Source of the DNA: Methanobacteriaceae archaeon
GTDB taxonomy: Archaea; Methanobacteriota; Methanobacteria; Methanobacteriales; Methanobacteriaceae
DNA: 64,000 nucleotides
Assembly: GCA_029219465.1 (NCBI GenBank)
Contig: JAQXTL010000004.1
Location: forward strand, 434,001 to 498,000
Direction: 5' to 3'
The notes beneath the pieces were generated by a model that saw only the letters and a list, made by a program, of their open reading frames with translations, was not told the DNA's origin and ran no database searches. This document shows, in pieces, positions 38,943 to 48,112 of the stretch; positions within the stretch are counted from its first letter, which is position 1, and every line of letters starts with the position of its first letter. The position numbers and the translations under genes are program-made.

Positions 38943-39794
38943 TCACTCTAAATTAAGTGTTTGTCTTAAAGCATTTTCCATAACGTCTATTGGTGCATCC
39001 TGACCAGTCCATATTTTGAAGCTTTCTGCTCCCTGATAAAGCAACATTTTAATTCCGTAAACAGGTTTTGCACCTGCTTTAATAGCTTCTTTTATTAAAA
39101 CTGTTTCATTAGGATTATAAACTGCATCAAAGACTACCAAATCCTCATGCATATTATCAAAAGTAGCTATTGGCTCATCATCAATATGTGGATGCATTCC
39201 AATAGGTGTGGTATCAACCAATATGTCAGCATCGCCCAAATAGTTGTTAATAGCTGAAATTGAATCTGATTTTATATCATCAATTAATCCTGAATCTGAA
39301 ATATCTCCTGCCAATTTTTCAGCTCTTTCAACATTTCTGTTTAAGATTGTTATTGAGTCTGCACCATATTTTGCAAGATAACATGAAATAGCTCTTGATG
39401 CTCCACCAGCACCTGCAACAATTACATTTTTGTTTTTAATACTTGTTACTTCTTCAATTGACCTTACAGCACCAATTCCATCGGTGTTGTATCCTTTTAA
39501 ATTTTTAAAGTCAATTGTGTTTACTGCACCTATCAAACTTGCAACAGGATCAATTTCATCTAAAAATTCCATTACCTCAATTTTATGAGGAATTGTAACA
39601 TTAAAACCTTTAATATTTAATGATTTGGCACCTTCAATAGCTGATTTTAAATTAGACGGATCAACATCAAAAGCAACATAGGCATAATCCATTCCAAGAG
39701 CCTTAAATGCAGCATTATGCATCGGCGGTGAAAAGCTATGTTCCACAGGATGACCAATCAAACCTACAATATTTGTACTACCTTTAATTTTCAT
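38943..39794 (-). CDS. aroE: Shikimate dehydrogenase (NADP+)
   Basis: Fourth step of the shikimate pathway: reduces 3-dehydroshikimate to shikimate. 283 residues, standard length. The N-terminal substrate domain carries GHPVEHSFSPPMHNAAF with the two Ser residues that bind shikimate, and the catalytic Lys in NVTIPHKIEVMEF. The NADP-binding Rossmann domain has GAGGASRAI and the NRNVERAEKL loop. Start ATG 39794. It is followed after 4 bp by a conserved unknown gene and is divergent from hisS. Confidence 0.96.
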   Translation of the reverse strand: MKIKGSTNIVGLIGHPVEHSFSPPMHNAAFKALGMDYAYVAFDVDPSNLKSAIEGAKSLNIKGFNVTIPHKIEVMEFLDEIDPVASLIGAVNTIDFKNLKGYNTDGIGAVRSIEEVTSIKNKNVIVAGAGGASRAISCYLAKYGADSITILNRNVERAEKLAGDISDSGLIDDIKSDSISAINNYLGDADILVDTTPIGMHPHIDDEPIATFDNMHEDLVVFDAVYNPNETVLIKEAIKAGAKPVYGIKMLLYQGAESFKIWTGQDAPIDVMENALRQTLNLE

Positions 39795-39878
39795 ATAATA
39801 ATTAATTGATTAACAAAGATTATATAAATTTGTATAGACATAGTTAAATTATAATATATTATTTATAGGAGAGTAAGA

Positions 39879-41174
39879 ATGGAATTTAATAGACCAAGAG
39901 GTACAAGAGATTTCTTATTTGAAGAAATGAGAGAAAGAAACCAAGCAGAAAGTACCTTAAGAAGAGTATTTGAAAGTTACGGTTATCAGGAGATTCAAAC
40001 CCCTTTATTTGAAGAATTAAAATTATTTACAACAAAATCCGGAGACGAAATTGTAAACCAGTTATACAATTTTAAAGACAAATCTGACAGAGAATTGACT
40101 TTAAGACCGGAAATTACCGCACCTGTTGCAAGATTATACTTAAACGAACTTGAAAAAACAGCTACAAAACCAATTAAGTTATTCTATTACGGAAGCTGTT
40201 TTAGATACGAAAGACCTCAAAAAGGAAGGTTCAGACAATTCTGGCAATTCGGTTGTGAATTAATCGGTGCTAAAACACCTCAAGGTGAAGCAGAAGTTAT
40301 TGCACTTTGTACTGATGCAATCAATTCCCTTGGAATTACAACAGCTGATGTTAACATTAACCACTTAGGAATCATCAGAGGATTATTCAAACACTTTGAC
40401 ATTTCTGTTGAAACCCAAAGTGAAATAATGGTTATTATCGACAAAGGAGATAAAGACTTACTTATTGAATCCTTAAGCGGAGATGAACCTGTAATCGATA
40501 ATGATGAATTAAATCAAATTTTATTAAAATTAATTGATCTTGTTGGAGACAAATCCATCATCAGTGAAGTTGAAGATTTAATTGCACCATACGAAGAACC
40601 AAAACAAGCTTTAGAAGAACTTAAAGAATTAATTGAGCTTTTAGAATCCTTCCAAGTTGAAAACTATACCTTGAACTTAGGAGTTGCAAGAGGACTTGAT
40701 TACTACACAGGTGTTGTATTTGAAATATATGTTCCAGAACTTGGAGCTCAAAAACAAATCTGTGGTGGAGGATCATACAGCCTTGTAAAACTCTTCGGAG
40801 GTCAGGAAGTAGAATCCACCGGTTTTGCACTTGGTTTTGACAGATTAATGAATGCTATTGAAGAGCTTACCGATAAAGAAGAGTTACCTTCACACTTAGA
40901 TGTTTATGTAGCACCAATCTCCAAAGACGTCAGACCAAAAGCATTTGAAATTACCCAAATGTTAAGGAAAAATGGTTTTAAAACAGACGTTGACTTAAAC
41001 GGCAAAAAATTCAAGAAATTAATGAACTATGCTGACAAGATTAAAGTTGAAAAACTCGTAATCATTGGAGCTAATGACCTTGCAGAAGGTAAAGTCACTG
41101 TTAAAAATATGATTAGCGGTGAGCAAAACTTAGTTGATATTGATAAGCTTGTAGATTATCTTAAAGAGGAATAA
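39879..41174 (+). CDS. hisS: Histidine-tRNA ligase
   Basis: Class II synthetase, 431 residues. Motif 1 is near residue 38-60 ([10 protein letters not shown]), motif 2 has [21 protein letters not shown], the histidine-specific signatures are [12 protein letters not shown] and GGGSYSLV, and motif 3 is FALGFDRL. The C-terminal anticodon-binding domain follows from about 330. ATG with AGGAGAGTAAG ribosome site, one of the strongest in the window. First gene of a four-gene plus-strand unit (hisS-hisI-PIN/KH ATPase-TIM barrel) with gaps of 1-4 bp. Confidence 0.97.
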   Translation: MEFNRPRGTRDFLFEEMRERNQAESTLRRVFESYGYQEIQTPLFEELKLFTTKSGDEIVNQLYNFKDKSDRELTLRPEITAPVARLYLNELEKTATKPIKLFYYGSCFRYERPQKGRFRQFWQFGCELIGAKTPQGEAEVIALCTDAINSLGITTADVNINHLGIIRGLFKHFDISVETQSEIMVIIDKGDKDLLIESLSGDEPVIDNDELNQILLKLIDLVGDKSIISEVEDLIAPYEEPKQALEELKELIELLESFQVENYTLNLGVARGLDYYTGVVFEIYVPELGAQKQICGGGSYSLVKLFGGQEVESTGFALGFDRLMNAIEELTDKEELPSHLDVYVAPISKDVRPKAFEITQMLRKNGFKTDVDLNGKKFKKLMNYADKIKVEKLVIIGANDLAEGKVTVKNMISGEQNLVDIDKLVDYLKEE

Positions 41175-41176
41175 AA

Positions 41177-41584
41177 ATGAAAATCAACTTCAGACATGAA
41201 ATTAATGGAGTTAAAGTAATTACTGCTATTGCACAGGATGCAAAAACAAATCAGATTTTAATGCTTGCAAACATGAACAAAGAAGCATTAATCAAAACCA
41301 TTAAAACAAAAAAAGCACATTATTGGAGCACCTCCAGAAACCAGTTATGGCTTAAAGGAGAAAGCTCAGGGCATTTCCAGGAAGTTGAAGAAATCCTTAT
41401 TGACTGTGATATGGACGCTGTTATTTTAAAAATCAACCAAACTGGTGCAGCTTGTCATGAAGGATATATTTCATGCTTCTACAGGAAAATAAACACAGAA
41501 AATGAAGTTGATATTGAAGATTTAAAAGATGAAGATTTAGAAGTCATTTTAGAAAGACTTGTAAACCCGGAAGACGTGTATTAA
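41177..41584 (+). CDS. hisI: Phosphoribosyl-AMP cyclohydrolase
   Basis: Zinc enzyme that opens the adenine ring of PR-AMP in histidine synthesis. 135 residues, the stand-alone HisI without a HisE domain. The family blocks are [31 protein letters not shown], the Cys/Asp metal site DCDMDAV and [11 protein letters not shown]. It begins 2 bp after the hisS stop. Confidence 0.97.
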   Translation: MKINFRHEINGVKVITAIAQDAKTNQILMLANMNKEALIKTIKTKKAHYWSTSRNQLWLKGESSGHFQEVEEILIDCDMDAVILKINQTGAACHEGYISCFYRKINTENEVDIEDLKDEDLEVILERLVNPEDVY

Positions 41585-41585
41585 A

Positions 41586-43430
41586 ATGAATTGTATAATA
41601 CCAGACACAAGTGCTGTTATTATCGGTGCAATAAGCGAAATAATTGAAACAGAGGATATTGACTATCCGGAAATTATTGTACCTGAAGCAGTTGTTTGTG
41701 AACTTGAACACCAGGCCAATGCTAATAGATCAGAAGGAATAAGAGGCCTAAAGGAATTACAAAAATTACAACAACTCCAGTACGAAGGAGAATTGTCTAT
41801 TAGCTTTAAGGGAAGAAGACCAACAAATTATGACATCAAATACGCTAAAAGCGGTGAAATTGACAGCATAATTAGAGATTTAGCAAGAAGTGAAATGGGA
41901 ACCTTACTTACAAATGATAAAGTACAGGCTGAAACTGCAAAAGCACAGGGGATTCCCGTTTACTTTTTTAAACAACAATATAAGGAAAAACCACTTTCAA
42001 TTGAAAAATTCTTTGATGAAGACACAATGTCCATTCATTTAAAAGAAAATATTGTTCCAATGGCTAAAAAAGGAACACCAGGACATGTAAACTTCGAAGT
42101 ATTAAGTGAAAAACGCTATTCATACAAAGAGCTTAAGAAAATTGTTGATGAAATCCTTGATAAAGCAAAAAGTGATCCTAAAACCTATCTTGAAAGTGAA
42201 AAAGAAGGTTCATTTGTTGTTCAGTCAAGAGAATACAGAATTTCAATTGCTTACCCTCCATTTTCTGAAGCTTTGGAAATTACAATCGTAAGACCTGTTG
42301 CAAACATCAGCCTTGATGAATATAACTTATCTGAAAAGCTATTAAACAGAATTCAAACAAGCGCTGAAGGAATTTTAATCTCCGGATCTCCTGGTGCAGG
42401 TAAATCAACATTTGTACAGGCTATTGCAAATTATTACTCTTCAAAATTAAATAAGATTGTAAAAACAATGGAATCTCCAAGAGATTTACAACTTCCAGAT
42501 GAAATTACTCAATATGCACCACTAGAAGGAAATATGGAAAACACAGCAGACGTGCTATTGCTTGTAAGACCAGATTATACAATTTACGATGAGCTTAGAA
42601 AAAACAGTGACTTTAATATCTTTGCTGATATGAGATTAGCAGGTGTTGGAATGATTGGTGTTGTACATGCAACACGTCCAATTGATGCAATTCAGAGAAT
42701 TTCATCCAGAGTAGAGCTTGGTGTAATCCCATCAATCGTTGATACAAGTATCTACATTGAAAATGGTAAAGTTACAAGTGTTTATGAAACAAAAATGACT
42801 GTTAAAGTTCCAACAGGAATGAAAGAAGCAGATCTTGCAAGACCAGTAATTGAAGTAAGAGACTTTGAAACTGGCGAGCTTAAAAACGAAATCTACACCT
42901 ATGGTGAGCAAACCATCGTAATGGACATGGATTTAGTAAACGGTACTGCTGAAGGAGAAAGAAGAAAAACTTCTGTTGAAAAGATTGCAGAAAAAGAAAT
43001 CTTAAGAAAAGTAAGAAAATTACTTCCAAAGAAAGCTAAAGTTGATGTGGAAGTTACTTCTCCTGAAAGAGCAAACATTTACATTCCTGAAGAATTTATT
43101 CCAAAAATTATCGGTAAAAACGGTAAAAGAATCGCTGAGATTGAAGAAAACATTGGAATAAGTCTTGGTGTTGAAGTAATTGAAACAAAACCAGTTAGCA
43201 AAGCACCAATTGAAGTGGACATTATCCATACCAATAAACAGTTGATTTTGGACTTGGGCCGTGAAAAAGGAAGAAAAAACTTTGATGTTTACATAGCTGG
43301 AGAATACTTACTTACCGCTACAACTTCCAAAAAAGGAGAAATAAAAATTAAAAAAGGAATAGAATTATCTGATTTCATTATTGAAGCTATTGAAATGGGA
43401 TTAGAAATTAGCGCTATTCAAAAAATGTGA
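41586..43430 (+). CDS. PIN domain, ATPase and KH domain protein (PINA-like)
   Basis: 614 residues. An N-terminal PIN nuclease fold (about 1-135; PDTSAV, ELEHQAN, LLTNDKVQ with acidic residues) is followed by a PilT/VirB11-type ATPase (Walker A GSPGAGKST at 267-275; DELRKNSDFNIFADMRLAG) and a KH RNA/DNA-binding segment (about 500-530 with IPKIIGKNGKRIAEIEE). Proteins of this layout occur in most archaea; the Sulfolobus PINA protein is a hexameric ATPase tied to Holliday-junction processing. The acidic PIN residues appear intact. It is in the hisS operon with a 1-bp gap, an unexplained link. Confidence 0.85.
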   Translation: MNCIIPDTSAVIIGAISEIIETEDIDYPEIIVPEAVVCELEHQANANRSEGIRGLKELQKLQQLQYEGELSISFKGRRPTNYDIKYAKSGEIDSIIRDLARSEMGTLLTNDKVQAETAKAQGIPVYFFKQQYKEKPLSIEKFFDEDTMSIHLKENIVPMAKKGTPGHVNFEVLSEKRYSYKELKKIVDEILDKAKSDPKTYLESEKEGSFVVQSREYRISIAYPPFSEALEITIVRPVANISLDEYNLSEKLLNRIQTSAEGILISGSPGAGKSTFVQAIANYYSSKLNKIVKTMESPRDLQLPDEITQYAPLEGNMENTADVLLLVRPDYTIYDELRKNSDFNIFADMRLAGVGMIGVVHATRPIDAIQRISSRVELGVIPSIVDTSIYIENGKVTSVYETKMTVKVPTGMKEADLARPVIEVRDFETGELKNEIYTYGEQTIVMDMDLVNGTAEGERRKTSVEKIAEKEILRKVRKLLPKKAKVDVEVTSPERANIYIPEEFIPKIIGKNGKRIAEIEENIGISLGVEVIETKPVSKAPIEVDIIHTNKQLILDLGREKGRKNFDVYIAGEYLLTATTSKKGEIKIKKGIELSDFIIEAIEMGLEISAIQKM

Positions 43431-43434
43431 TATT

Positions 43435-44184
43435 ATGAAAATCGGAGCATCAACCCTTGCAGGAATTGAAAATGATTTAGAAGAAACTTTAGAATTTATT
43501 GAAAACTTAGGATTGGATTATGCAGAACTTGTACATCAGTTTCCATGTGAAAACATAGATGCTGAAGTATTGGAAAACTACAATTTAAAATATTCCATCC
43601 ACGCACCATTTATTGATGTTAATATCGCAAGTGTGCAGGATAAAAGTAGAATAAATTCAGTAGACCAAATTAAATCATCAATAGATTTAGCAAATAAAAT
43701 TGATGCTGAGTGTGTTGTAGTCCATCCTGGACTAACTTCCTTTTTACCAAACAAATACTTTAAAAATGAAGTAACCAATTTTGCAAATGAATCTATGATA
43801 GAACTTGGAAGATATGCCGAGGACTTAGGAGTGCTTGCAACTTTTGAAAACATGCCTTCATTTAATACAATGATTTATGACAATATGGAAGAATTAAATG
43901 AATTTTTAGTTTCAAATGATTTGTTTATGACACTTGATATCGGTCATGCTATGCATTCTGGATATGGCGCAGATGAAATGTATTTTGATTGCATTAAACA
44001 CGTACATATCCACGATAATTTTGGTGATGATGATGCACACCTTACTTTAGGTGAAGGCACTATTGATTTAAACACTATAGTCAATACTTTAGAGAAGAAT
44101 AATTATGATGGCATCTACATCATTGAAGTAAATAACTATGATTCTATCAAAAAAAGTTATGAATATATGAAAAAGAACTTCTAG
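43435..44184 (+). CDS. Sugar phosphate isomerase/epimerase-like TIM barrel protein
   Basis: 249 residues of the AP endonuclease 2/xylose isomerase-like fold. Putative metal ligands appear in order: SIHAPF, VVHPGL, TFENMPSF, TLDIGHAM, VHIHDNFG, LGEGTIDL and EVNN near the C-terminus. Proteins of this type include inosose isomerase, hydroxypyruvate isomerase and endonuclease IV. At this length a small-sugar isomerase is more likely than a nuclease, but the substrate is unknown. It is the fourth gene of the hisS unit, and its last bases overlap the hef end by 4 bp. Confidence 0.78.
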   Translation: MKIGASTLAGIENDLEETLEFIENLGLDYAELVHQFPCENIDAEVLENYNLKYSIHAPFIDVNIASVQDKSRINSVDQIKSSIDLANKIDAECVVVHPGLTSFLPNKYFKNEVTNFANESMIELGRYAEDLGVLATFENMPSFNTMIYDNMEELNEFLVSNDLFMTLDIGHAMHSGYGADEMYFDCIKHVHIHDNFGDDDAHLTLGEGTIDLNTIVNTLEKNNYDGIYIIEVNNYDSIKKSYEYMKKNF

Positions 44185-44197
44185 AGAAGTCTTTTTT
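44177..44197 (+). terminator. Terminator of the hisS unit, inside the hef 3' end
   Basis: ACTTC-TAGA-GAAGT (44177-44190) is a 5-bp stem with the stop codon in its loop, followed by C and T6 (44192-44197). The T-run also encodes lysine codons near the C-terminus of hef on the other strand, so the terminator is embedded in the convergent gene. Confidence 0.5.
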
Positions 44198-46502
44198 CCT
44201 TAATTTCTTTTTCAAAATAAAGATATTTAGAATCAATTACCTTTCTAATATCTTCAGCTATTTTTTTACCAATACCTTCTACTTCCTGAAGCTCACTTTC
44301 ACTTGCATTAATAATTTTTCCAACACTTCCAAAGTGAGATAATAAGTTTTTAGCATTAACAGGACCAATATTAGGCAGAGATTCTACAATAAACAACTGC
44401 TGCTCCAACATACTCACTGGTTTTTTATCTGTTCTAATTTGAATTGGAGCTCTTTCATCGTTTTGTTCACGAACAGCTATTCTTTTAATCATAGCTGCAG
44501 TATCCTGAGCATTTCTTGTTGGAATAATACTAATACCAAAATCAATTGCAATAGAAGCCAATGATCCACGAATAGCATTTGGATTAACCATACCACCATA
44601 CAAGTCATCCCCTTCAAGAATAAGTAGTGGACGTTTAAATTCCTCAGATAACTCACGAGCCTGCTTGAATAACCTTTTATCAATTATTGAATCAACAAAA
44701 TCTTTTGTTGTTTTTCTCTCAATAGCTACTTCATCACTAACCTGATAGTCTGCAACAGCCATAGAATGAACTTTAACATCCATTTCCATTTCAGTTAAGT
44801 GTCTGATAACTTTGGAATTACCCTCACGAGAGTCAGCATAAACAATAGGGAAGTTATTTTCTTTTTTAGGTCTTTCAATTACCTTGACATGTTTTTCATT
44901 TTCCATTCTCTCAACTGCAGAGGCATTTAACTCTTTTAAAACGTCAGCATCAATTAACTGATTTTTCATACGACTTTCTTTATTGATACTTGACCAGTAG
45001 TATCCTTCATCTCTTGTTCCTTTAGTAATCAATACTTTAACATGCCCTGTTCTTTTACGACCGGTTCTTCCACGTCTCTGAATCATACGAACCTCAGAAG
45101 GAACTGGTTCATATAATACAACCAAATCAACAGCAGGAATATCAATACCTTCCTCAGCTACACTTGTAGAGATTAAAACATCATATTCTCCTTTTTTGAA
45201 TGATTTGATAATAGCTTTTTGTTCTTTTTGAGTTAAACCTTTCTCACCGTCTTTAGCAGCCTGTCCGAAAAATTTAACTGATTTGATTCCTTCTTTTTCA
45301 AGTTTTTGATGAATCATCTCAAGAGTATCACGATATTGTGTAAATACCATGATTTTAGAAGAGTTTTTATCTTCCTTATCTTCAAAACGATTAGTAGTTA
45401 ATTTAACCTGACCATCACGCTGACCTAACTCTTTTTTAATGATATTAGTAATTTCACGTAATTTTGGATGTTCCAAACCATTTTTCTCAGCAATTCTTGC
45501 TAATTTAACTGCTCTTCCAAAATTATCATCCCACATTAATGATTTAGCAGCTTTGGTTTGCTTTTTTCTCAATCTTGCAACATACTTATTGAATGTTACA
45601 ACACCCTGGGTTTCAATTAATTCCTGAGCATGCTGAACATTAATAACAGCACTTAAAATTGAAATAGCCTGGAATAATTCCTTGTCAGGGTTTGTAGATC
45701 TTGCAATTTCACCCTGAATTCTTCCTCTTGCTTTTAGAATATCCAGTTTACCAACAGAAACTGTTTTAATAACACCCATATTCTTTAAAGCTTTAAGTCT
45801 CATTTTCAAAGCTTTATCTACAAATAATTTGATTTTTTCAAGCTCACGGCTCATTTCGATTTTAACCCAGTCAATTTCCACAGGATTAAAATACGGCCTT
45901 ACATCAGCATCATCTTCGCTTTTAACAACAATATTTTGTATGTATAAATTCTCACAGACTTCCTTAATCTTGAATTTATCAGACCCTGGAGAAGCTGTAA
46001 GTGCTAAAATAAGATTGAATTTGGATTCCTGAACATAACGGGAAGCTAAATATACATAAGAATAAGATCCAACACCATGGTGACATTCATCAAATACCAC
46101 TAATGAGACACTGCTTAAATCATAACGTCCATTAAGCAAGTCTGATTCAACAGTTTGAGGTGTTGCACAAATTATTCTTGACTCTTCCCATCTTTTTACT
46201 CTTTCTTCAGGTTTAATAGCTCCAGTTATTGAGGTACATGGCAAATTAATAAATTCCTTAAAACTGGATTCATGTTGTATAGCTAATGGTTTTGAAGGTG
46301 CTAAAACCAATATTTTTGAATTTTTAACCTTTTGCAATCTGTCAGCAGCCACTAAAATAGCTACAATTGTTTTACCTAATGCAGTTGGTGCAACAACCAT
46401 AGTATTTCCTTTTTTTAAAACATCAGCTGCAAGAACCTGTTGATATAACCTTGATTCGATTGCATTTTCCTTTAATAAAGGATGAGAAATATAACTAGCC
46501 AT
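44181..46502 (-). CDS. hef: Hef helicase-nuclease (FANCM/XPF homolog)
   Basis: Archaeal fork-repair enzyme that combines a superfamily 2 helicase with an XPF-type nuclease. 773 residues from ATG 46502. Helicase motifs: VAPTALGKTI (Walker A-like), FDECHHGVG (DECH), LALTASPG, VFTQYRDT, STSVAEEGIDIPAV and QRRGRTGRKRTG. Nuclease domain: YADSREGNSKV, ERKTTKDF (the ERKxxxD core) and C-terminal double HhH (LPNIGPVNAKNLLSHFG, VEGIGKKIAEDI). A second ATG three codons upstream (46511) is too close to its AGGTAATG ribosome site. Confidence 0.95.
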   Translation of the reverse strand: MASYISHPLLKENAIESRLYQQVLAADVLKKGNTMVVAPTALGKTIVAILVAADRLQKVKNSKILVLAPSKPLAIQHESSFKEFINLPCTSITGAIKPEERVKRWEESRIICATPQTVESDLLNGRYDLSSVSLVVFDECHHGVGSYSYVYLASRYVQESKFNLILALTASPGSDKFKIKEVCENLYIQNIVVKSEDDADVRPYFNPVEIDWVKIEMSRELEKIKLFVDKALKMRLKALKNMGVIKTVSVGKLDILKARGRIQGEIARSTNPDKELFQAISILSAVINVQHAQELIETQGVVTFNKYVARLRKKQTKAAKSLMWDDNFGRAVKLARIAEKNGLEHPKLREITNIIKKELGQRDGQVKLTTNRFEDKEDKNSSKIMVFTQYRDTLEMIHQKLEKEGIKSVKFFGQAAKDGEKGLTQKEQKAIIKSFKKGEYDVLISTSVAEEGIDIPAVDLVVLYEPVPSEVRMIQRRGRTGRKRTGHVKVLITKGTRDEGYYWSSINKESRMKNQLIDADVLKELNASAVERMENEKHVKVIERPKKENNFPIVYADSREGNSKVIRHLTEMEMDVKVHSMAVADYQVSDEVAIERKTTKDFVDSIIDKRLFKQARELSEEFKRPLLILEGDDLYGGMVNPNAIRGSLASIAIDFGISIIPTRNAQDTAAMIKRIAVREQNDERAPIQIRTDKKPVSMLEQQLFIVESLPNIGPVNAKNLLSHFGSVGKIINASESELQEVEGIGKKIAEDIRKVIDSKYLYFEKEIKEKRLL

Positions 46503-46603
46503 AATAACCATTACCTAAACCCTAATCATTACCATATTACTTTTTAATATTTATAAAATGTTTAGAAAGAGCATTTGAAAAGTAATTCATAAAAAAAATA
46601 AAA

Positions 46604-48112
46604 TTATAATTCAAAAATAACATTTTTGAATTTAGTTGCAGCTTCACCAATTGCGACTACTACATCACAATCAAGGTTTAAAGCTTTTTTAATACCGTCT
46701 TTAACTTCTTCTTCAGAAGCCCCTAAAGTTCCAGTTTTTTCAAAATCGCTAATATGGTTTAAGAATATTCTGTCATTTAATTCAGAGTTTTCTTTAAGCT
46801 GTTCAAATGCAGCAATTTGTGATGAAACAGATGCTGGCACGATGAATTTTGAATATTTTAAAACACTGTTGAAAATGCCTGTATCTCCAACTTTTCCAGA
46901 TTCTGATGAAACAGTAATTACAGTTGTAAAATCACCATATAACTTTTTAAATTCTTTTAAAACTGTTTCAACTCCTGCGGGATTGTGAGCATAGTCAACA
47001 AATATTGTTTTACCATCAACAGTTGCAACTTCTTCCATTCTTCCGCTTACACCTGAAAAACTTGCAATTGAAGGTAAAATTTTATCATATGGTAAATTAA
47101 GGAATTTATGAGCTGCAATAATGACTCCAGTAATATTATATACATTGTGAAGTCCATCAACGTTCATTTTGACTGTTAATTTTTCACTTGGTGTGTGTAA
47201 ATCAAAGGTTCTGTTTTTAAGATCAATGTTTGTTGCAATATAGTCGACCTGTGGAGTTGTTAGGCCACATTTACAAAAGTAGTATCCACAGCCTGAAATT
47301 ATTTCTTTAACAGCTATTTCATTGCCACATACACATTCTTTCATTCCAACAGACTCGGGAAGTTCGTCAACACCAAATGTGATTACTTCACCTTTAAAGT
47401 CCATATCTCTTATAAGACCCATAATTGTAGGATCTTGTCCGTTTACAATTAACTGGCCAAAATCTAACTCAGAGATAAATTCTCCTTTAACATTAGCATA
47501 ATCCTTGAAACTTCCAAGGTCATTTAAGTGATCTGGAGTAATATTTGTAATTAAACCGCCAGACATTCCAGTATCTCTAACTATTCTTCCAATAGTTCCT
47601 GGAATACCAAATGTTCCAACTTCAAGTATTCCAACATCCCCATCTAATCTTGATTGAAGAATTGGAATAAACTCTGCATTACCCTGCATTCCTTCCAAAT
47701 CATGTTCACATGGTTTAATTCCATTATCATAAGCTATTTTTTTAAGTAAAGTTGTGGTTGTTGTTTTACCGTTAGTACCAGTAATTCCAAAAACCGGTTT
47801 TTCGGACTTGAGTTTTTCAATAACGTCATATAATTCAAAAATAGGTTTATCGAATTTTTTAAATATTGCAGCATCTTTAGGTAGGCTTGCCGGAGGAATT
47901 ATATAATCTGCTTTTTCAAAAAATTCCTCAGGAGCTTCTCCATAGAATACTTCAATATCATAACCTTCTAGTGCTTTAGCAAACCGGCAATCCTCTTTAG
48001 AGGACAAGTCATTTCCAATTACATTATATCCTCTTTGTTTGAGAATTCTTGCTATTAAATTTCCGTTTGCTCCACAAACACCAATAATTCCGAAGGTTTT
48101 ATTTTTATTCAT
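46604..48112 (-). CDS. Mur ligase family protein with CxC zinc ribbon (pseudomurein synthesis)
   Basis: ATP-dependent amino-acid or peptide ligase of the Mur fold, 502 residues. A Rossmann-like N-domain (GVCGANGNLIARILKQRGYNV), central ATPase domain with P-loop GITGTNGKTTTTTLL and GTFGIPG, and C-domain with SGVSGRMEEV and VDYAHNPAGVETV. Within the central domain a CVCGN...FCKCG segment (about residues 257-280) looks like the zinc ribbon of MurT. In Methanobacteriales such proteins build the pseudomurein peptide. It overlaps the other Mur ligase by 8 bp. Which bond it forms cannot be read off. Confidence 0.82.
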   Translation of the reverse strand: MNKNKTFGIIGVCGANGNLIARILKQRGYNVIGNDLSSKEDCRFAKALEGYDIEVFYGEAPEEFFEKADYIIPPASLPKDAAIFKKFDKPIFELYDVIEKLKSEKPVFGITGTNGKTTTTTLLKKIAYDNGIKPCEHDLEGMQGNAEFIPILQSRLDGDVGILEVGTFGIPGTIGRIVRDTGMSGGLITNITPDHLNDLGSFKDYANVKGEFISELDFGQLIVNGQDPTIMGLIRDMDFKGEVITFGVDELPESVGMKECVCGNEIAVKEIISGCGYYFCKCGLTTPQVDYIATNIDLKNRTFDLHTPSEKLTVKMNVDGLHNVYNITGVIIAAHKFLNLPYDKILPSIASFSGVSGRMEEVATVDGKTIFVDYAHNPAGVETVLKEFKKLYGDFTTVITVSSESGKVGDTGIFNSVLKYSKFIVPASVSSQIAAFEQLKENSELNDRIFLNHISDFEKTGTLGASEEEVKDGIKKALNLDCDVVVAIGEAATKFKNVIFEL

